A stretch of 64,000 nt of DNA from Crotalaria pallida (GCA_037953625.1 CM075655.1:21098001-21162000); one strand, 5' to 3'; shown: positions 1-12,083, numbered from the stretch's first letter. A program made the numbers and translations. Notes: generated from the sequence alone by a model not told the origin.

Positions 1-2950
1 TATCTCTCTTCTCACTCTCACCACACAGACCAAATCGCTCTTCTCTCACTGCTTCGTTTCTCCGTCAATGCTATTTGCCCAAATTGCTTAGCCACGTCGC
101 TGCTAAGGTTGCCCCGTCATCTCTGCTGTATCGCTCAGCCGTCGTCACTTGATGTGAACCTTCCCTTCCTTGACTCTAAATTACTAGGTAAAGATTGCTC
201 TCGCACTGCACATTACCTGTTCGACTAAATTACTCCTTCCCATTGCTTACTGCTTCGATTTTGTATCTGTTTTTTTTCTGTTTGTTGCTGGTTTTGTGTT
301 TTTGGGTTGCTGCAGGTGGTCATCTTCCTTTTTGTACCAATTTGTGGTTGTGTAGTCCTTATTGCTTTGTTTTTGGAATCTGTTTTTTGTGTTTTCTTTT
401 GTTGTTAGCTTGCTTATTTTTTCAGCCTTGTCTTTTTTATCTAATTTTCTTTTTACTATGATTATATAATTGGCACCATTGAGCATGTCCAGCTTATTAA
501 GTCACCTAATCTTTAAATACCTTCTTTTAGGTTATCTTGGGCTATAACATCAGCTACAATGTGTTTCATATGGAATGGATGACAATTCATGGCTTACTCA
601 CAATCGTATGCATTAAAACAAAGTGAATTGGTAGTAGCGTCATGATTGTCAATTTCTCAGGATTTGTTACAAGTGTTTGTCTTCAGCTTCCAAAATTTGG
701 TAAAGAGCAGCTGATAAAAGTTGAAGGAGTTTGTTGACTAATTTGACATGGAAAGTATGCAGAAGGAATTTGAGAGCAAGCTGATAAAAGTTAAATCTAG
801 GCAAATATTTTTGTTTGTATTGCAACCAAAAATGGTATGTAAAATAAGAATGATGTAAACTGTTGGAGTTATTGTTCTATGACCACTCCTCAAGAGTTGG
901 GCAAGAAGATCGATGTCATTACTACACAGATATTTGACAATAAAGTTGAACAATTATTTTACCTTTATTATCTTTCCTTTCACATTTTTTTATTGACAAT
1001 AAAAATTGAATCATAATCTCCAAGAGGTAGTGAATTAATATCAAAGTGTAAATCACCACATTCTTCAGATGCCATAATGCAGTGTAAATGCCAAATGAAT
1101 GTGGCAAAATTTTCCAGAGGTGATGAATTTTTTTTCCAGAGGTGATGAATTAATATCAAGTGAATTCATAATTTTTTATTACAATAGGACAACTTACAAG
1201 TTGGATTGATATTTTTATAATGTGCCCATATCTTAACACCTCCTACATATAATCAAATAGTATAATGCTACACTTAATCAGATTCACTTCTTTCATACAA
1301 CTAGTCACTACACTATACTAGATGCCACCAAAGACCAAGTTATCCTAGATTCATTTGTGCTTTGTTTAATTGTATTCATCCCAGTCTTTCTTCACCTGCA
1401 TGATACAAAATAAAGAAACTTCAGAACACATGTACACAACCCTTAAGAGCAACACTAGTTGTTCATTTTTTAGATTTAAAACCAAGGGAACTCAAAAAGT
1501 ATTCATTCTTTCGTTAGTTTGTTATAACATTTGAATCAAACTGATAAATTATTTTTTGAACAAGTCACACTGTAAGCAACACTTGTATGAGAGAAGACAA
1601 AGTAATAGATAATTAACTTTGCAATTAGTTTTGGGCTAACTCCTCTGCATAATTTGTGAAAATACAAATATAAAATATAAAATCTCCTACCCAACACAAA
1701 CATCATGTCCAAACAGTTTAAAAATAATAATAATAGTAAGACAATTCCTGTCATTGTCCTATTCCTACGTGAGGAGAGTGGCACTGGATTCTTATTACCA
1801 CAAAATATAATGTTAACATACGATACATAAGAATATGTGCACAGCCATTAGAAAATTAATATAAGTACATAATTACATTAGAGTACATATGATACTACAA
1901 AATATCAAACTACCAACATCATCTTAATATAAGTACATAATAAAACTTGCTAAGTATGTGCACAACCATTAGAAAATTCTTTCATTGGTATACATGGTTT
2001 ATGTACAAGTTACAGTATGTGCACAACCATAAGCATTTTCACAAACACCTTATACGCTTGCTGTCAATGATGGCTGGAAGCATTTTTACAAACATCTAGT
2101 GTGTTTGTTTTTACAAGCACTTATATTCACCCAGGAGCTGCTGGTGATGGTGGGTCGTGGTGGCCGGTTCGTGGTGGCTCCTGGTCGTGGTGGTCGGTTC
2201 GGGGTGGCGGTGCGGTGGAAAGAGAGTAGTGGGCTGTGGGTCGTAAGTAGTCGACGGTGGCTGCTCCTGGGTCGACGATGCTTGACGGTGGGCTGACCGA
2301 CGGCGGGTTGGATGGCTGGCGGTGGGGGTGAGTGAGAAGAGAGAATAGGTTTGTGAAGGGAGGAGAGAAATGAGAGAGGGGTGACAAGGGTTTGGGGGAT
2401 TGATTTTTTTTTTTTACTTCTAAAATGGAAATTATTAAAACACCCTTGTCTCTAAAACTAAGCCCCTTTATTATATGAGGTTATTTTTGTCTACTAAAAC
2501 CTGGTACACAATGGTAAAATGTACCAATTGAAAAAACACTTTACATATTTTAGCAATCCCATATATATAAATCAAATAGTAAATCTATATACATTTAATT
2601 TTTATTTATCGAAAATAAATAATAGTTTTGTAATTTAAAAAAAATTAGAATTAAATCTTTTGCTATGTGAAAAGGTTAGAACGAAATCTATTATTTACTT
2701 TCAATGACGGGTAGTAAGAAAATTTCAACAACAAACATGATGATTCAAAATGTGTTTGTCTATAGTAAATGGTAGAAAAAGTAAATATATCAAGAACTTA
2801 TTAACAATTATGACTAATGAAGAAACTTATCTAATAGATACAATTATAATTAACAAATACCCCATCAAGATTTAAGTAACAAATTGGTATCTTGGAAAAT
2901 TTTGAAGGATCAATTTCATATAATCAAAAACCTTGAAAAATTAAATATAA
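1..2950. other. Intergenic sequence, no supported gene
   Basis: This is AT-rich sequence without a convincing coding region. The first 190 bases are pyrimidine-rich and end in a possible donor (CTAG followed by GTAAAG near 186), so they could be a 5' leader, but no coding partner is seen. The phrase ATGTGCACAACCATTAG recurs near 1835, 1955 and 2015 as local diverged repeats. Bases 2127-2390 are unusually GC-rich (GGTCGTGGTGG-type simple sequence), and the long open frames there are low-complexity Pro/His/Ser or Gly/Arg translations, not credible proteins. Confidence 0.5.
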
Positions 2951-2955
2951 ATCTA

Positions 2956-3110
2956 TACTTCCTCCATGGCATTATCTTGATAAAAAAAATATCTTTTTGA
3001 TATAATGCATGATTTTATTTTCAAAATAACATATATAACCTGTGATTCATTAAGTAATTACAAATTTCTATCTTACAAATTTTCACATTATCTTTATAAA
3101 TAAATTGATA
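2956..3110. repeat. Truncated Stowaway-like MITE, left part only
   Basis: After a TA at 2956-2957 the sequence begins CTTCCTCCATGGCATTATC and continues through ATATCTTTTTGATATAATGC. It matches the left end and inner part of the MITE at 40686-41177 in the F3H intron. The expected right end (GGGACGGAGGGAG) is not found downstream, so this copy looks truncated. It lacks the 176-bp insert that sits in the intron copy, so it shows the empty site of that nested insertion. Confidence 0.55.
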
Positions 3111-3327
3111 TTTCACCCCTATTATGAGGAGAGGGGAAAATAGAAAACGCTTCCATGAAGTCATTAGCTGGATTGTCTCACTTTATGCTGCCCTTAGATT
3201 CGGTTTTAGTTTTCCAGATATGTTGACAAAATAGGCTTCTCCTCCATGTTGATAGTATAATTAGTGAGATATACAAGTACAAACCATCATCAAAGTTTGT
3301 TAATTGGTTAAGCAGAGCAGTAATTCA

Positions 3328-4542
3328 ATGGATGATGAGAAAGCAGTAGACTGGTCTTCCCTTCCATTAGAGCTATGGTCCAAGATCGGAAAATATCTCG
3401 ACAACCGAATAGAAATTCTCCGATTTCGCAGTGTCTGTAAGTCATGGCGATCCTCTCTTCCAAACTCTCCTTCTTCTTCTTCTTCTTCTTCTCCTTTAAC
3501 CATCCCTCACCCCTTTATTCCCAATTACATTAACCCCTGCTTCCTCAACCTAACCACCATTTATCTTCTCCAACCAACTCATCCCTCATCACCATCATCA
3601 TCTAATGGCTTCTTGATCAAGGTTTCAGAATCCGAAAACCCTCCTTCCTATTTGTTAAGTCCTATCTCTGGCCGCAGAGTATTGTGGATGATCCGTGATC
3701 GTTACCATCATCCTGTCCATCCTCAAATTCTTCGTCGTCGTGATCTTGGCGCATTATCTCCTCCTCCAGTGTCAGTGGTATGGAATTTATTGGACTATCG
3801 TGTTTTCGAGGTATCCAAATCATATTCAATTAGAAGCGGTTTCTCCTCTGATGTGAGCAAGGTTGTGTTCTTTCACAACTCTGGCTGGCGCCATGTTGAG
3901 GAGGAGGAGGACTCATCAGTGGCTTGTTGTGTCTTCAAGGAAGGGAGATTGGGACTCATGAAACACGGAGACGAGAAATGGTCATGGTCGCTTCTGGATG
4001 ATAAAAATTTCTATTGTGACGATGTTATTGTGTTCAAGGGTCAATTTTATGTAACAGATAAGTGGGGAACTATATCATGGTTCGATATTTCGTCGTACAA
4101 GTTGGTTCAATATTCACCTCCTTTGTGTGGCTTTGGGAATAAGAAACACTTGGTGGAATCATGTGGTAGTCTTTATGTTGTTGATAGGTACTATGTGAGT
4201 GAACCCAGCACCACCAAATGGAGGTACGTTAATGGGGTGAATACTCGTGTTGCTCCTGTCGAATGTTTCAAAGTTTATAAGTTGGATGAAGAGTTAGGTA
4301 CATGGGTTAATGTGAATGATTTGGGGGATAGAGTGTTTATTTTGGGTAATAACTGTAATTTCTCTATTTCAGCTAAAGATGTAAGAGGTTATCAGGGGAA
4401 CTGCATTTACTTCAATGATTTGTTTGATTCGATTTATGTTCGTATGTACAACTTACAAGATGCTAGCATCATTACAATTGAGCTTGATCCCACCCGTAAA
4501 AAGGTTGCGGAGGAAATAAGGGGTTCCGTTCCGGAGGACTAA
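3328..4542 (+). CDS. F-box protein with C-terminal DUF295 (SKIP23-like)
   Basis: This is a single-exon gene of 404 aa. The ATG at 3328 is the first one in frame and is followed by the F-box at about residues 9-46: LPLELWSKIGKYL at 12-24, then RFRSVCKSWRSSL at 32-44. A serine run follows at about 47-55. The remainder has the spaced Trp/Tyr/Gly pattern of plant DUF295 proteins, ending in the GNCIYFND block near residue 368. F-box proteins bind SKP1 and select substrates for SCF ubiquitin ligases. DUF295 forms a propeller-like substrate-side domain in the SKIP23/KIB families. The substrate cannot be inferred. Length and intactness suggest a working gene. The family is large and rapidly duplicating in plants, so orthology is not claimed. 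Confidence 0.85.
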   Translation: MDDEKAVDWSSLPLELWSKIGKYLDNRIEILRFRSVCKSWRSSLPNSPSSSSSSSPLTIPHPFIPNYINPCFLNLTTIYLLQPTHPSSPSSSNGFLIKVSESENPPSYLLSPISGRRVLWMIRDRYHHPVHPQILRRRDLGALSPPPVSVVWNLLDYRVFEVSKSYSIRSGFSSDVSKVVFFHNSGWRHVEEEEDSSVACCVFKEGRLGLMKHGDEKWSWSLLDDKNFYCDDVIVFKGQFYVTDKWGTISWFDISSYKLVQYSPPLCGFGNKKHLVESCGSLYVVDRYYVSEPSTTKWRYVNGVNTRVAPVECFKVYKLDEELGTWVNVNDLGDRVFILGNNCNFSISAKDVRGYQGNCIYFNDLFDSIYVRMYNLQDASIITIELDPTRKKVAEEIRGSVPED

Positions 4543-6284
4543 TTGATTTACCTCTCTTTGTAGAAGAAGCGTACAAATGATATTTATTCAAGTTTTCAAT
4601 TTTTCAACCAGATGTTGGTGTATGGGCTTATTTTGTATGAAGAATTAGGTTTAAAGTTTTAGTTTTTATAATATTTGGTGATTGACTTATTGGTGTTTAT
4701 TTAGTAACAATTTCTATATTAACAGCCCCATTGACATCTAACAGATATTAATTTGTGTGTGGAATGGAATTTTCAATTTACACCTCTTGATCAACTTGTA
4801 ACACCCCTTAGAAGCTAATGTTTTACAACTTGGAAGCCTTTCTTTAAAAATTCATCACTTGAGACGTTCTTTCTTTTTTATTTTAAGTGTTTTTATCTAT
4901 CTTACTTTTGTACTATGCTATATACTTTTAAAGAAGCTAAGATATATAGTGAACCATTAGTATCTGTATTTACAGCTCTGATTTATAATAAAGAGCACCT
5001 TAATTTCCTTCATTTAGCAATTTTTACACTCCGGATATCTTGTATCTGAATTTTGCTTGAAAAAACTTAGGTGATTTCACATGAATAATATTAAATATAT
5101 CAAATAATGTTGTTACAAGTCCTCCTTTCAGCATCATTTAAATTCCTGATAAGTTATGCGAGTGCCTTTCAATAGGGGAAGGGAGGGGGAAATGTTAGCC
5201 TAGTGGTTTATGAAACCTCTAACATCAAAATCATAAAGTCTTAAATTGAGCTACATGGGTTAAAGCGTCTATAGTAACTGATAAAAGAGTATCATGTTTC
5301 CATCCTTCTTGCTTAAGCATGGAGAAAAGATGCTTATGTTGACCTAGATTTTAGGCTAACTGCTGTTCATGATTGTCTACTTCTTCACTTTAATTCCATG
5401 AGCTTTTGACCTTCATCTAATTTTTTAAATTTAATTACTCTACATAAATAATTGAAACACCTAATAATCTGTTGTTCCTAAAGCTGAAATTGTAATTGCG
5501 AAGAAGTTAGATTGATATGTCAAGTGTTAAGCTAGATGGAACCGTGGCTGCCTAACTTATGTAAATATAATATTTAATGTGTAGTTGTTGATCTGATTAG
5601 ATATAAATATAATGGATTATCTTGCGCAACATGAAATTTGGCATTATGCTATGAAGTTAACTACACACGCAAGCAAGGTTGTGTAAGAGTTAGATTTGAA
5701 ATTACGGCTCAAAAAAATACTGGCAAGTTGCCAAAGTCTCTATAAGAATTGATGATCACAGCATGGTAGTTTTTTGTCAACTCAATAGTTTTTTGTTAGC
5801 ATGGTAGATGAATCCATCAGCGTGTGCTTGGATCAAAATATATCTTCAACTAGTTCAATATACAAACTCAGTTTGGACAGATGCACTTTTAGTAAGCACC
5901 TATTGGATTACAAACTCAGTTTGGACAGATGTAGTTTGAGTAAGAACCTATTTCTTGGTAGGGCTTGCCTGATGTTGCTTGGTTACCATTGTTGGGGTTT
6001 AGTTTTCCCTCGACCATGTGATCTCTGTCTCTTTTCTGGTTTGTGTTTTTTTCTGGTTTTCTGCTCTGTCCGTTGTGTGCTACTGGTTTTCTGTTTTTTT
6101 TTCTCTGTTCTCTTTGACTATTAGGTTTGTATAGCCTTAAAATTCTGAATTTTGACTTGTTATTGAAGTGGTAAAATTCTGAGATTTTGATTGTAATATG
6201 ATCCAATTCTAAGCTTTCGAAATCATAAGCACTCAAGTATGTATGCAATAATGATTTTTAACTTTTTAACTTAGCCATATTCAT
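4543..6284. other. Intergenic sequence with a short tandem duplication
   Basis: No supported gene. The first few hundred bases are the probable 3' UTR of the F-box gene. At about 5861-5950 a 54-bp unit containing ACTCAGTTTGGACAGATG occurs twice in tandem and is translated as a repeated peptide in the overlapping frame. Bases 6020-6120 are T-rich. The open frames here are low-complexity and are not annotated. Confidence 0.5.
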
Positions 6285-6543
6285 TGTAAATTTAGAAGAA
6301 AGAGAAACTGAGCTAGAGAGAGAAACTAGAGAGATAAACTGTTATAACTAACTTTCAGAATTATTATTATGCATTCCTGCAAAATCCAGCTACACAATTG
6401 TTTATTTACAGACATTCTTACAAGTGCTGACATCAGCACAGCCTACACTCTATTTCTATACTTAAGCTAAACTAAGCTATTGAGTGACTTGATAAACTCA
6501 AGTCACTCGAGTACAATGTATACCCAATGTATACTCTATTACA
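6285..6543 (-). repeat. 3' LTR of the truncated copia element
   Basis: The boundaries are taken from inverted termini. The plus strand begins TGTAAATTTAG at 6285 and ends CTATTACA at 6543, so on the minus strand the LTR reads TGTAATAG...ATTTACA. The right edge lies just past the stop codon of the pol frame, where a 3' LTR is expected. There is no partner LTR in the window for confirmation. Confidence 0.55.
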
Positions 6544-7083
6544 CCGTGCTCAAACCAAGGGAGGGTTGTAAACTAGCTCTATCAACAACTTTGAGCTTGG
6601 GAGTGAGATCCTGAAATTTGGCTGTGGAGAGAGGCTTAGTAAGAATATCTGAAACTTGAAACAAAGCTGGAATGTGAGAAACAGTGAGTATTTTGGCCTG
6701 AACCTGCTCTCGAACAAAGAATAAATCAAGTGCTATATGCTTGGTACGTGCATTTAAAAAAGGGATTGTGAGCTAGAGCCATCGTGCTTAGATTATCACA
6801 AAAAATCGTAGGGTCATGAAAAGGAATTGAGTTCAGTGAGTAAGGACTTGATCCGCATAAGCTCAGTTGTGGCGAAAGCTAGAGACCTATATTCTGCTTC
6901 GGTGCTTGATCTACTAATAGTGTCTTGCTTCTTGGACCACCAAGTTACTAAATTCGGTCCCACAAACAAAGCAGCACCTGAAAGGCTGAAACTGACCTCC
7001 TATCATCCTTGTCTATGGCCCAATCAGCATCACAATAGCCCATTAGAGTAAGGGGTTTGTGAGAAGGGGCAGGTTGCAACAAT

Positions 7084-7626
7084 GAGATTTGAATTTTGGC
7101 CCCCAAAAGTGAATTTTTGGTCCCCATTTCAATTTTTCGTGGACAAAATTATCCTTCTGTTATTTTTTCTGTTTCTTCCTTGACGGGAAATTTCCATCTG
7201 TCCCGTGACGGAAAATTCCATCTACTGAGAGACGGAAAATTCCATCTACCGAGAGATGGAAAATATTTTCATTTTCAATTATCACAACTTTAACTTAGAG
7301 ACACTTGATTCATCATAAACTACGATATACTACCTCCGTCCCTAAATATAAAGCCTCTTTGAGGGATTTCACGTCCATTAAATAAATGGAATACTTTTCC
7401 ATCTCTCGGTAGATGGAATTTTTCTGTCTCGCTGTAGATGGAATTTTCCGTCTCTCGATAGATGGAATTTTCCGTCTCTCGGTAGATGGAAGTTTTCCAT
7501 CACGGGACAGATGGAAATTTTCCATCATGGAAGAAACGGAAAAAATAACACAGAAGAGTAATTTTGTCCACGAAAAATTGAAATGGGGGCCAAAATTTCA
7601 CTTTTGGGGGCCAAAATTCAAATCTC
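7084..7626. mobile_element. 543-bp fold-back element inside copia pol
   Basis: It has long inverted arms beginning GAGATTTGAATTTTGGCCCC at 7084 and ending in the complement at 7626. It is flanked by an exact 8-bp duplication GCAACAAT (7076-7083 and 7627-7634). An 8-bp duplication fits hAT or MULE-type transposases. Both arms contain tandem copies of a roughly 24-bp unit (AGATGGAATTTTCCGTCTCT) in opposite orientation, so the element would fold into one long hairpin. The loop carries a piece of a Stowaway MITE end. There is no coding capacity. Confidence 0.85.
7331..7384. repeat. Stowaway MITE end trapped in the fold-back loop
   Basis: Sequence from TACCTCCGTCCCTAAATATA through CACGTCCATTAA matches the terminus of the Stowaway MITE at 39191-39467, read in reverse complement. 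Only this end is present, with no right terminus and no TA pair. Confidence 0.6.
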
Positions 7627-9247
7627 GCAACAATAACCCTTTAGTGATTGTACCTTTGAGGTACCTGAGGATTCGTTTAACAGCGGCCCAATGTTCCTCA
7701 AGTGGATTAGACAACAATTGACACACCTTATTCACACTGAAGCTCAATTCAGGTCTGGTGATGGTGGCATATTGGAGTGCCCCAACAATGGATCTGTATA
7801 AAGTCCGGTCAGCAAGAACATTGGTTCCCTCTTTGCTTAGTCTGCAACTAGTCGCCATAGGAGAAGCAATGGAACTAGCTTGAGCCATGTTAGCTCTTTC
7901 AAGAAGATCTCGAATGTACTTAGCTTGAGACAAAGAGAGAGCCATTAGGGAGTTTAACAACTTGAATACCCAGAAAATAATCAAGATCACCTAGATCTTT
8001 CAAAGCAAAGGCTTGATTCAGCTTAGAAATTAAGAACTGAATATAGTTGGAATCTAATCCTGTGATAATAATGTCATCCACATAAACTAGAATAAAGATC
8101 TTGGAACTAGGACCAAAGTTATAGAACAGAGAGCTATCACACTTGCTGTTCTGAAAACCAAATCCAATAAGAGTAGATTTAAGTTTCTCAAACCATTGTA
8201 GGGGGGCTTTTTTTAGCCCATAAAGAGACCTATGAAGTCTGCACACAAGAGAGGAATCAGTGTGCTTAAAACCGGGGGGCTGCTGCATGTAAACTTCCTC
8301 TTCTAAAATGTCATTAAGAAAGGCATTGTTTACATCCAATTAGCGAAGTGGCCAGCCATTAGTAATAGCAAGTGTAAACATAATTCGAATAGTGATAGGT
8401 TTGACAACAGGGGAGAAAGTTTGTGAATATTCAAACCCAGGTTTCTGATGAAAACCTTTTGCCACAAGTCTGGCTTTGTACTTTTGGAAAGTACCATCAG
8501 GATTTTCTTTTATGCGGAACACCCATTTACAACCAATTGCAGACCGGTGAGGTGGGAGAGGAACTAAGGACCAGGTGCCATTGTCAATGAGAGATTTATA
8601 TTCAGCTTGCATGGTGCAGCTTTGACATTTGACCGCTCACATTGAGTTAAATGCACCTGGGGATAATTTCTTTTAGTAATTCCTGACTTGGACCGAGTTT
8701 GCATAGGGTTAGTGCTTGGAGGAATGGAAGGTGAGCTTGAGGAAGCAGTTGAGTCTGTTAGAGAGATAGTAGAAGAAGCTGTGGCAGGAAGAGAAGAGGA
8801 AGAAAGAGAATCAACAATGTCACCAGCAGAAAAAGTAGGCATGTGGGGGTTGGAGGATGGAAAGATAGGAGGAGAAGTAAAGGTAGTAGCAAAAGGAGAA
8901 ATAGAAGAAGTTGGAACATGATGAAATATGGTAGGATGAGTATTAAATTTAGGAGAATGCTGAACAGAGGTCACAAAGGAAGAATTGGTGAGAAATGGAA
9001 AAAGAAGCTCATCAAAAATAACATCTTTGGATATGAAAATCCTGCCATCATCAGCCAAGCACTTATAACCCTTGTGAACTGCTGAATAGCCCAAGAAAAC
9101 ACAAAGTTTGGATAGGTATTGAAGCTTATGTTGATTGTAGGGTCGAAGAAATTGATAACAGCCACAACCAAACACTTTCAGGTCAGTGTAGACAGGAGGA
9201 TGACCAAATAGTGAAGTGTAAGGGACTTTAACTCCATTAACAGGACT

Positions 9248-9449
9248 AATTCATATTCTTTTAACCTAAAAGAAAACTCAACTTAGTCATATGGTTAAAC
9301 TAGAAGGATACCTTTTCTTTTGACTGGTAGACAAAATTCAACTACATTTTGGGATAGTCTAATCTTTTCTTGATTTTGATTTGGAGAAACCCAAGTTGAG
9401 GTTTCTCTTTCTCCTTTCCTGCACATCTCTATTGTGAGTGGAATTGCAG
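9248..9449. other. Possible intron sequence upstream of a terminal exon
   Basis: The sequence is non-coding between the copia breakpoint and the acceptor at 9448-9449 (TTGCAG). It is pyrimidine-rich toward its right end, as an intron 3' end would be. No branch or upstream exon is confirmed. Confidence 0.3.
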
Positions 9450-9593
9450 GTCTTAGGGGAACAACAACAAATTCCAGTGCCTGTTTATAATAATCTGAGT
9501 CCAAGTTTGTTTACACCAAATGGTCAAATGCAGCATGATGTGTTTTGGGGTGGTCCATCTCATCGCCCTCCACCTCCACCACCTTCTTATTGA
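9450..9593 (+). CDS. Candidate last exon of an unidentified gene
   Basis: A frame of 47 codons plus TGA begins directly after a good acceptor (GGAATTGCAG). It encodes a Gln/Pro-rich tail with NNLSPSLFTPNGQMQ and the C-terminus RPPPPPPSY. Amino-acid use is natural, and an AT-rich stretch resembling a 3' UTR follows (TTATAATATC, TTTTATAAAAT). I do not recognise the protein. No upstream exon is identified; it may have been separated by the copia insertion or lie upstream of it. It could also be a processed or captured fragment. Confidence 0.35.
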   Translation, partial: VLGEQQQIPVPVYNNLSPSLFTPNGQMQHDVFWGGPSHRPPPPPPSY

Positions 9594-10544
9594 AACCAGT
9601 TTGTAATTGGTGAGGTAGAAAGGCTTGCTTTAATTTGTTTCATGATCTATGATCTTCTTACTGACCTTATAATATCTATGTTCTGACAGTTTTATAAAAT
9701 CCTAGCTTAAAAGCCAGGTTAGGACCATTTGTTGATTTTTTTTTTTGGCTTCTGGAAGTCTAAGCACATTTTATTTTCTTCTGAAAGTTTGTGCTAGTTT
9801 GGTAGTAGTATCTATTAATCTTTGGGGTCTGATGTGCAATTTTATTGTCCTTCGTTAATTTGAGTATTTTGTTGGCAAGTGGATATGCGTAACATCTGGC
9901 TTCACCTTTCTAACATTAGGTAGGTACTATATGCATTAGGTCGTGTATGGTGTAACCTCCTGAAAATTAGTATTAAATAATATAATTTTAGTATATAAAT
10001 ATTTATTTAAGGATAGGAATAAGCCTTAGAAATTGTACAAGGTTAGAAGGGTAGTATGAGCATAGGCCGACCTAGGATGTGAGATTAAGGCCTCGGTCCG
10101 ATCTCGGCCGAGCTAGATAAGATTGTGTACTTATGAGCCGAGCTGCAAGAGAACCCAATGTGAAACCCATTGTCCAGTCTGGATTAGCCGATCTCAGTGT
10201 CCTGTCCGAGAGGGAAGCTCGGACTATTGTTGTTCCTACAAGCCGAGCCAACACGTCCTAGCTCCTCCGTGCCAGCTCATGTTGAGCTGTAACCCTTTGG
10301 GATTCGTACCATCCGTACGCTATCCTTGCCATTCACTTTATGTCATTTTCATTGCTTTATGTCCCTCTCAAGTACTATTCATGGCTTCCTCAAGAAGCCA
10401 ATGAACCCTGTCCACACATTCTAGCTTCCCCAAGAAGCCAATGAATCTTGACCACACAAATATTTTCCCTAAATGAATAAAAGAAAGCCCAAAACACCAC
10501 ATATCACACTTTGCATTTCTCATTCTCTTCCTCCTACGAATCTC

Positions 10545-12059
10545 TGATTTGGGTCCAATATATATAGATTTGAGCATTATTTGGACTCCCTTTTACTATG
10601 TATTTGGTTTGTTTCTCTAGCAAAATTAGGACTTTTTATTAGATTTTAATTATTTTTAGTAGTTTAGGGTCCCTTGGAACGTTTTGATCCTTTTTGGGTA
10701 TGTTTCAGGTACTTATGGAGTTTAAATGCAAAATATATTGATGGATTTGGATAGAGGATGAAAAGAGCTTCGAAACGGTCCAAGAACGGAATAAAACGGA
10801 GTCCGGATGAACCAATGCGCGCCCCGGGCGTGAGGACGGATGCGCCCCAGGCGCACAAACCGCGTGGAAGTGACGCTGGTTGGTATTTTGGCCATAACTT
10901 GAGATACGCTTATCCAAATAAGGCGATCTTGGTATCATTTTAAAGCTAAGGAAAAGATCTACAACTTTGCCAGAAATAGCCTTTCTCAAATTCGTCCATA
11001 TTCAGGGTCAAAATCAGGGCTGAAGTTGAGTGTCAGACATGAGAAAGCCCAATTTGACCAGATTATGAACAAAATAGAAGAAGAGAAGTCTAATTTGGCT
11101 TCATATCTTAGATTTGGTCAGAGATTAGAAGATAGACATGGACCTTACCTATTAGATTTAATTAAGATTTATTTTAGGATTTATTTTACTCTTTAAATAG
11201 AGGATTTGTAAATAGTTTTTAGGAGATTTTAAGATCATAGAATTCAATTAGGATTAGAGAGAGAGGTTAGTAACATCTATTGAGAGCAAGGAGGCAAGGC
11301 ACAAGGATTGAAGATCTCTTGGAGAGTTAACCAGTATTGTCTATGATATGAGGTTTTCTCTTTGCTTCTGTTTTCTTTATTTCTATATGTGTAACTAAAA
11401 CCTCTTGTTAGGAACATGGTGTAAATTGTATGATGTAGCTTATTTTAATTTATGATTTAGTATTTTGCTGTTTTTAATTCATGCATTAATTGAGTTCTTA
11501 TTTTATACATAAATTTGGCCAATTTATGTTTTGGATTTCTTAATTCGCAACGACAGTTGGGATTTTGAATAGGCCATGCAATTAATGGTATATTCAGTCC
11601 AATACATAGAGATATGGTTGGATGATTATATGGTTTTTTAGTTCCCTTGTGCTGAATGGATATTTTCTTATATTGTAATTTGTTGAGAGATCAAGGATTA
11701 AATATATAGAAAATAAGGGTAATGTATAGAGACATCTAACTATTACTATTTGAGAGGAATGATCCATGAATTGAAGGATAATTAAAGTAAAATATAATTC
11801 ATAATTAAAATAAGTGAATCATACAACGAAACCAAGTTCCTAACCTTTTTCTATTGCTTTCTTATCATCTTATCTCCTCAATCTTCTTTTCTTTAATTAT
11901 TCAATTTCTTCTTCTCCTTCTAAAATTCAATAACAAGTTGCACTAATAATTACGAATTGGTGGAAAGTTATTAGAAACAACTTCGATCCCTGTGGGACGA
12001 TATTCGGTCTTCCAGACTATATTACTTGCTGACCTAGTCCTCTTGCTAGTAAATCAACA
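10545..12059 (+). repeat. 5' LTR of the LARD-like element
   Basis: It begins TGATTTGGGTCC and ends AAATCAACA, 1,515 bp, the same length as the 3' LTR. A TATA-like ACTCTTTAAATAGAGG lies near 11190. A GC-rich block at 10815-10857 contains the near-palindromes GCGCCCCGGGCG and TGCGCCCCAGGCGCA, which stand out from the AT-rich surroundings. Confidence 0.93.
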
Positions 12060-12065
12060 AGTTTT

Positions 12066-12083
12066 TGGCGCCGTTGCCGGGGA
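12066..12083 (+). promoter_or_regulatory. Primer-binding site
   Basis: TGGCGCCGTTGCCGGGGA starts 6 bases after the 5' LTR. This is the kind of site seen in Athila/Tat-group gypsy elements, where it is usually attributed to an Asp tRNA. The tRNA assignment is from memory and not checked. Confidence 0.8.

Larger units (their letters stand above)
6285..9247 (-). mobile_element. 5'-truncated Ty1/copia retrotransposon (Ale/Retrofit-like), minus strand
   Basis: Read on the minus strand, the element starts abruptly in the integrase C-terminus (about 9247). It runs through the TRSKSG linker, reverse transcriptase and RNase H, and ends in a 3' LTR at 6285-6543. The 5' LTR, gag, protease and most of the integrase are missing. 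Order and motifs are copia-type (integrase before reverse transcriptase). The MQTRSKSGI linker resembles the Ale/Retrofit lineage, which is an inference. A 543-bp fold-back element interrupts it at 7084-7626. When that and one copy of its 8-bp duplication are removed, the reading frame is continuous. It is a dead copy. Confidence 0.85.
6544..9247 (-). pseudogene. copia pol remnant: integrase C-terminus, reverse transcriptase, RNase H
   Basis: On the minus strand the pieces are: integrase C-terminus and linker (about 9247-8610, with the FGCGCYQFLRPY block); reverse transcriptase (8612-7985: KWVFRIKENPDGT, KARLVAKGF, then the catalytic YVDDIIITG and YFLGIQV); a connecting region with the TRPELSFSVN block (about 7750); and RNase H (7080-6550: GYCDADWA, STEAEYRSLA and ILTKPLS). 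Damage seen: a frameshift near 8612, an in-frame TAA at 8340 where CAA is expected, a frameshift near 7985, and the insertion at 7084-7626. Both the Asp pair of the reverse transcriptase and the RNase H acidic residues are still recognisable. Confidence 0.85.

Noticed and set aside
195..461. 88-codon hydrophobic open frame
   Set aside because: It is a T-rich stretch translated as Phe/Leu/Cys with no homology or gene structure, probably intron or leader sequence.
2099..2387. Overlapping GC-rich open frames on both strands
   Set aside because: Simple-sequence GGTCGTGGTGG translated as Gly/Arg or Pro/His; neither has a domain.
10705..10989. Paired open frames repeated at 15285-15569
   Set aside because: Identical because both lie in the two LTRs; the small frames have no other support.
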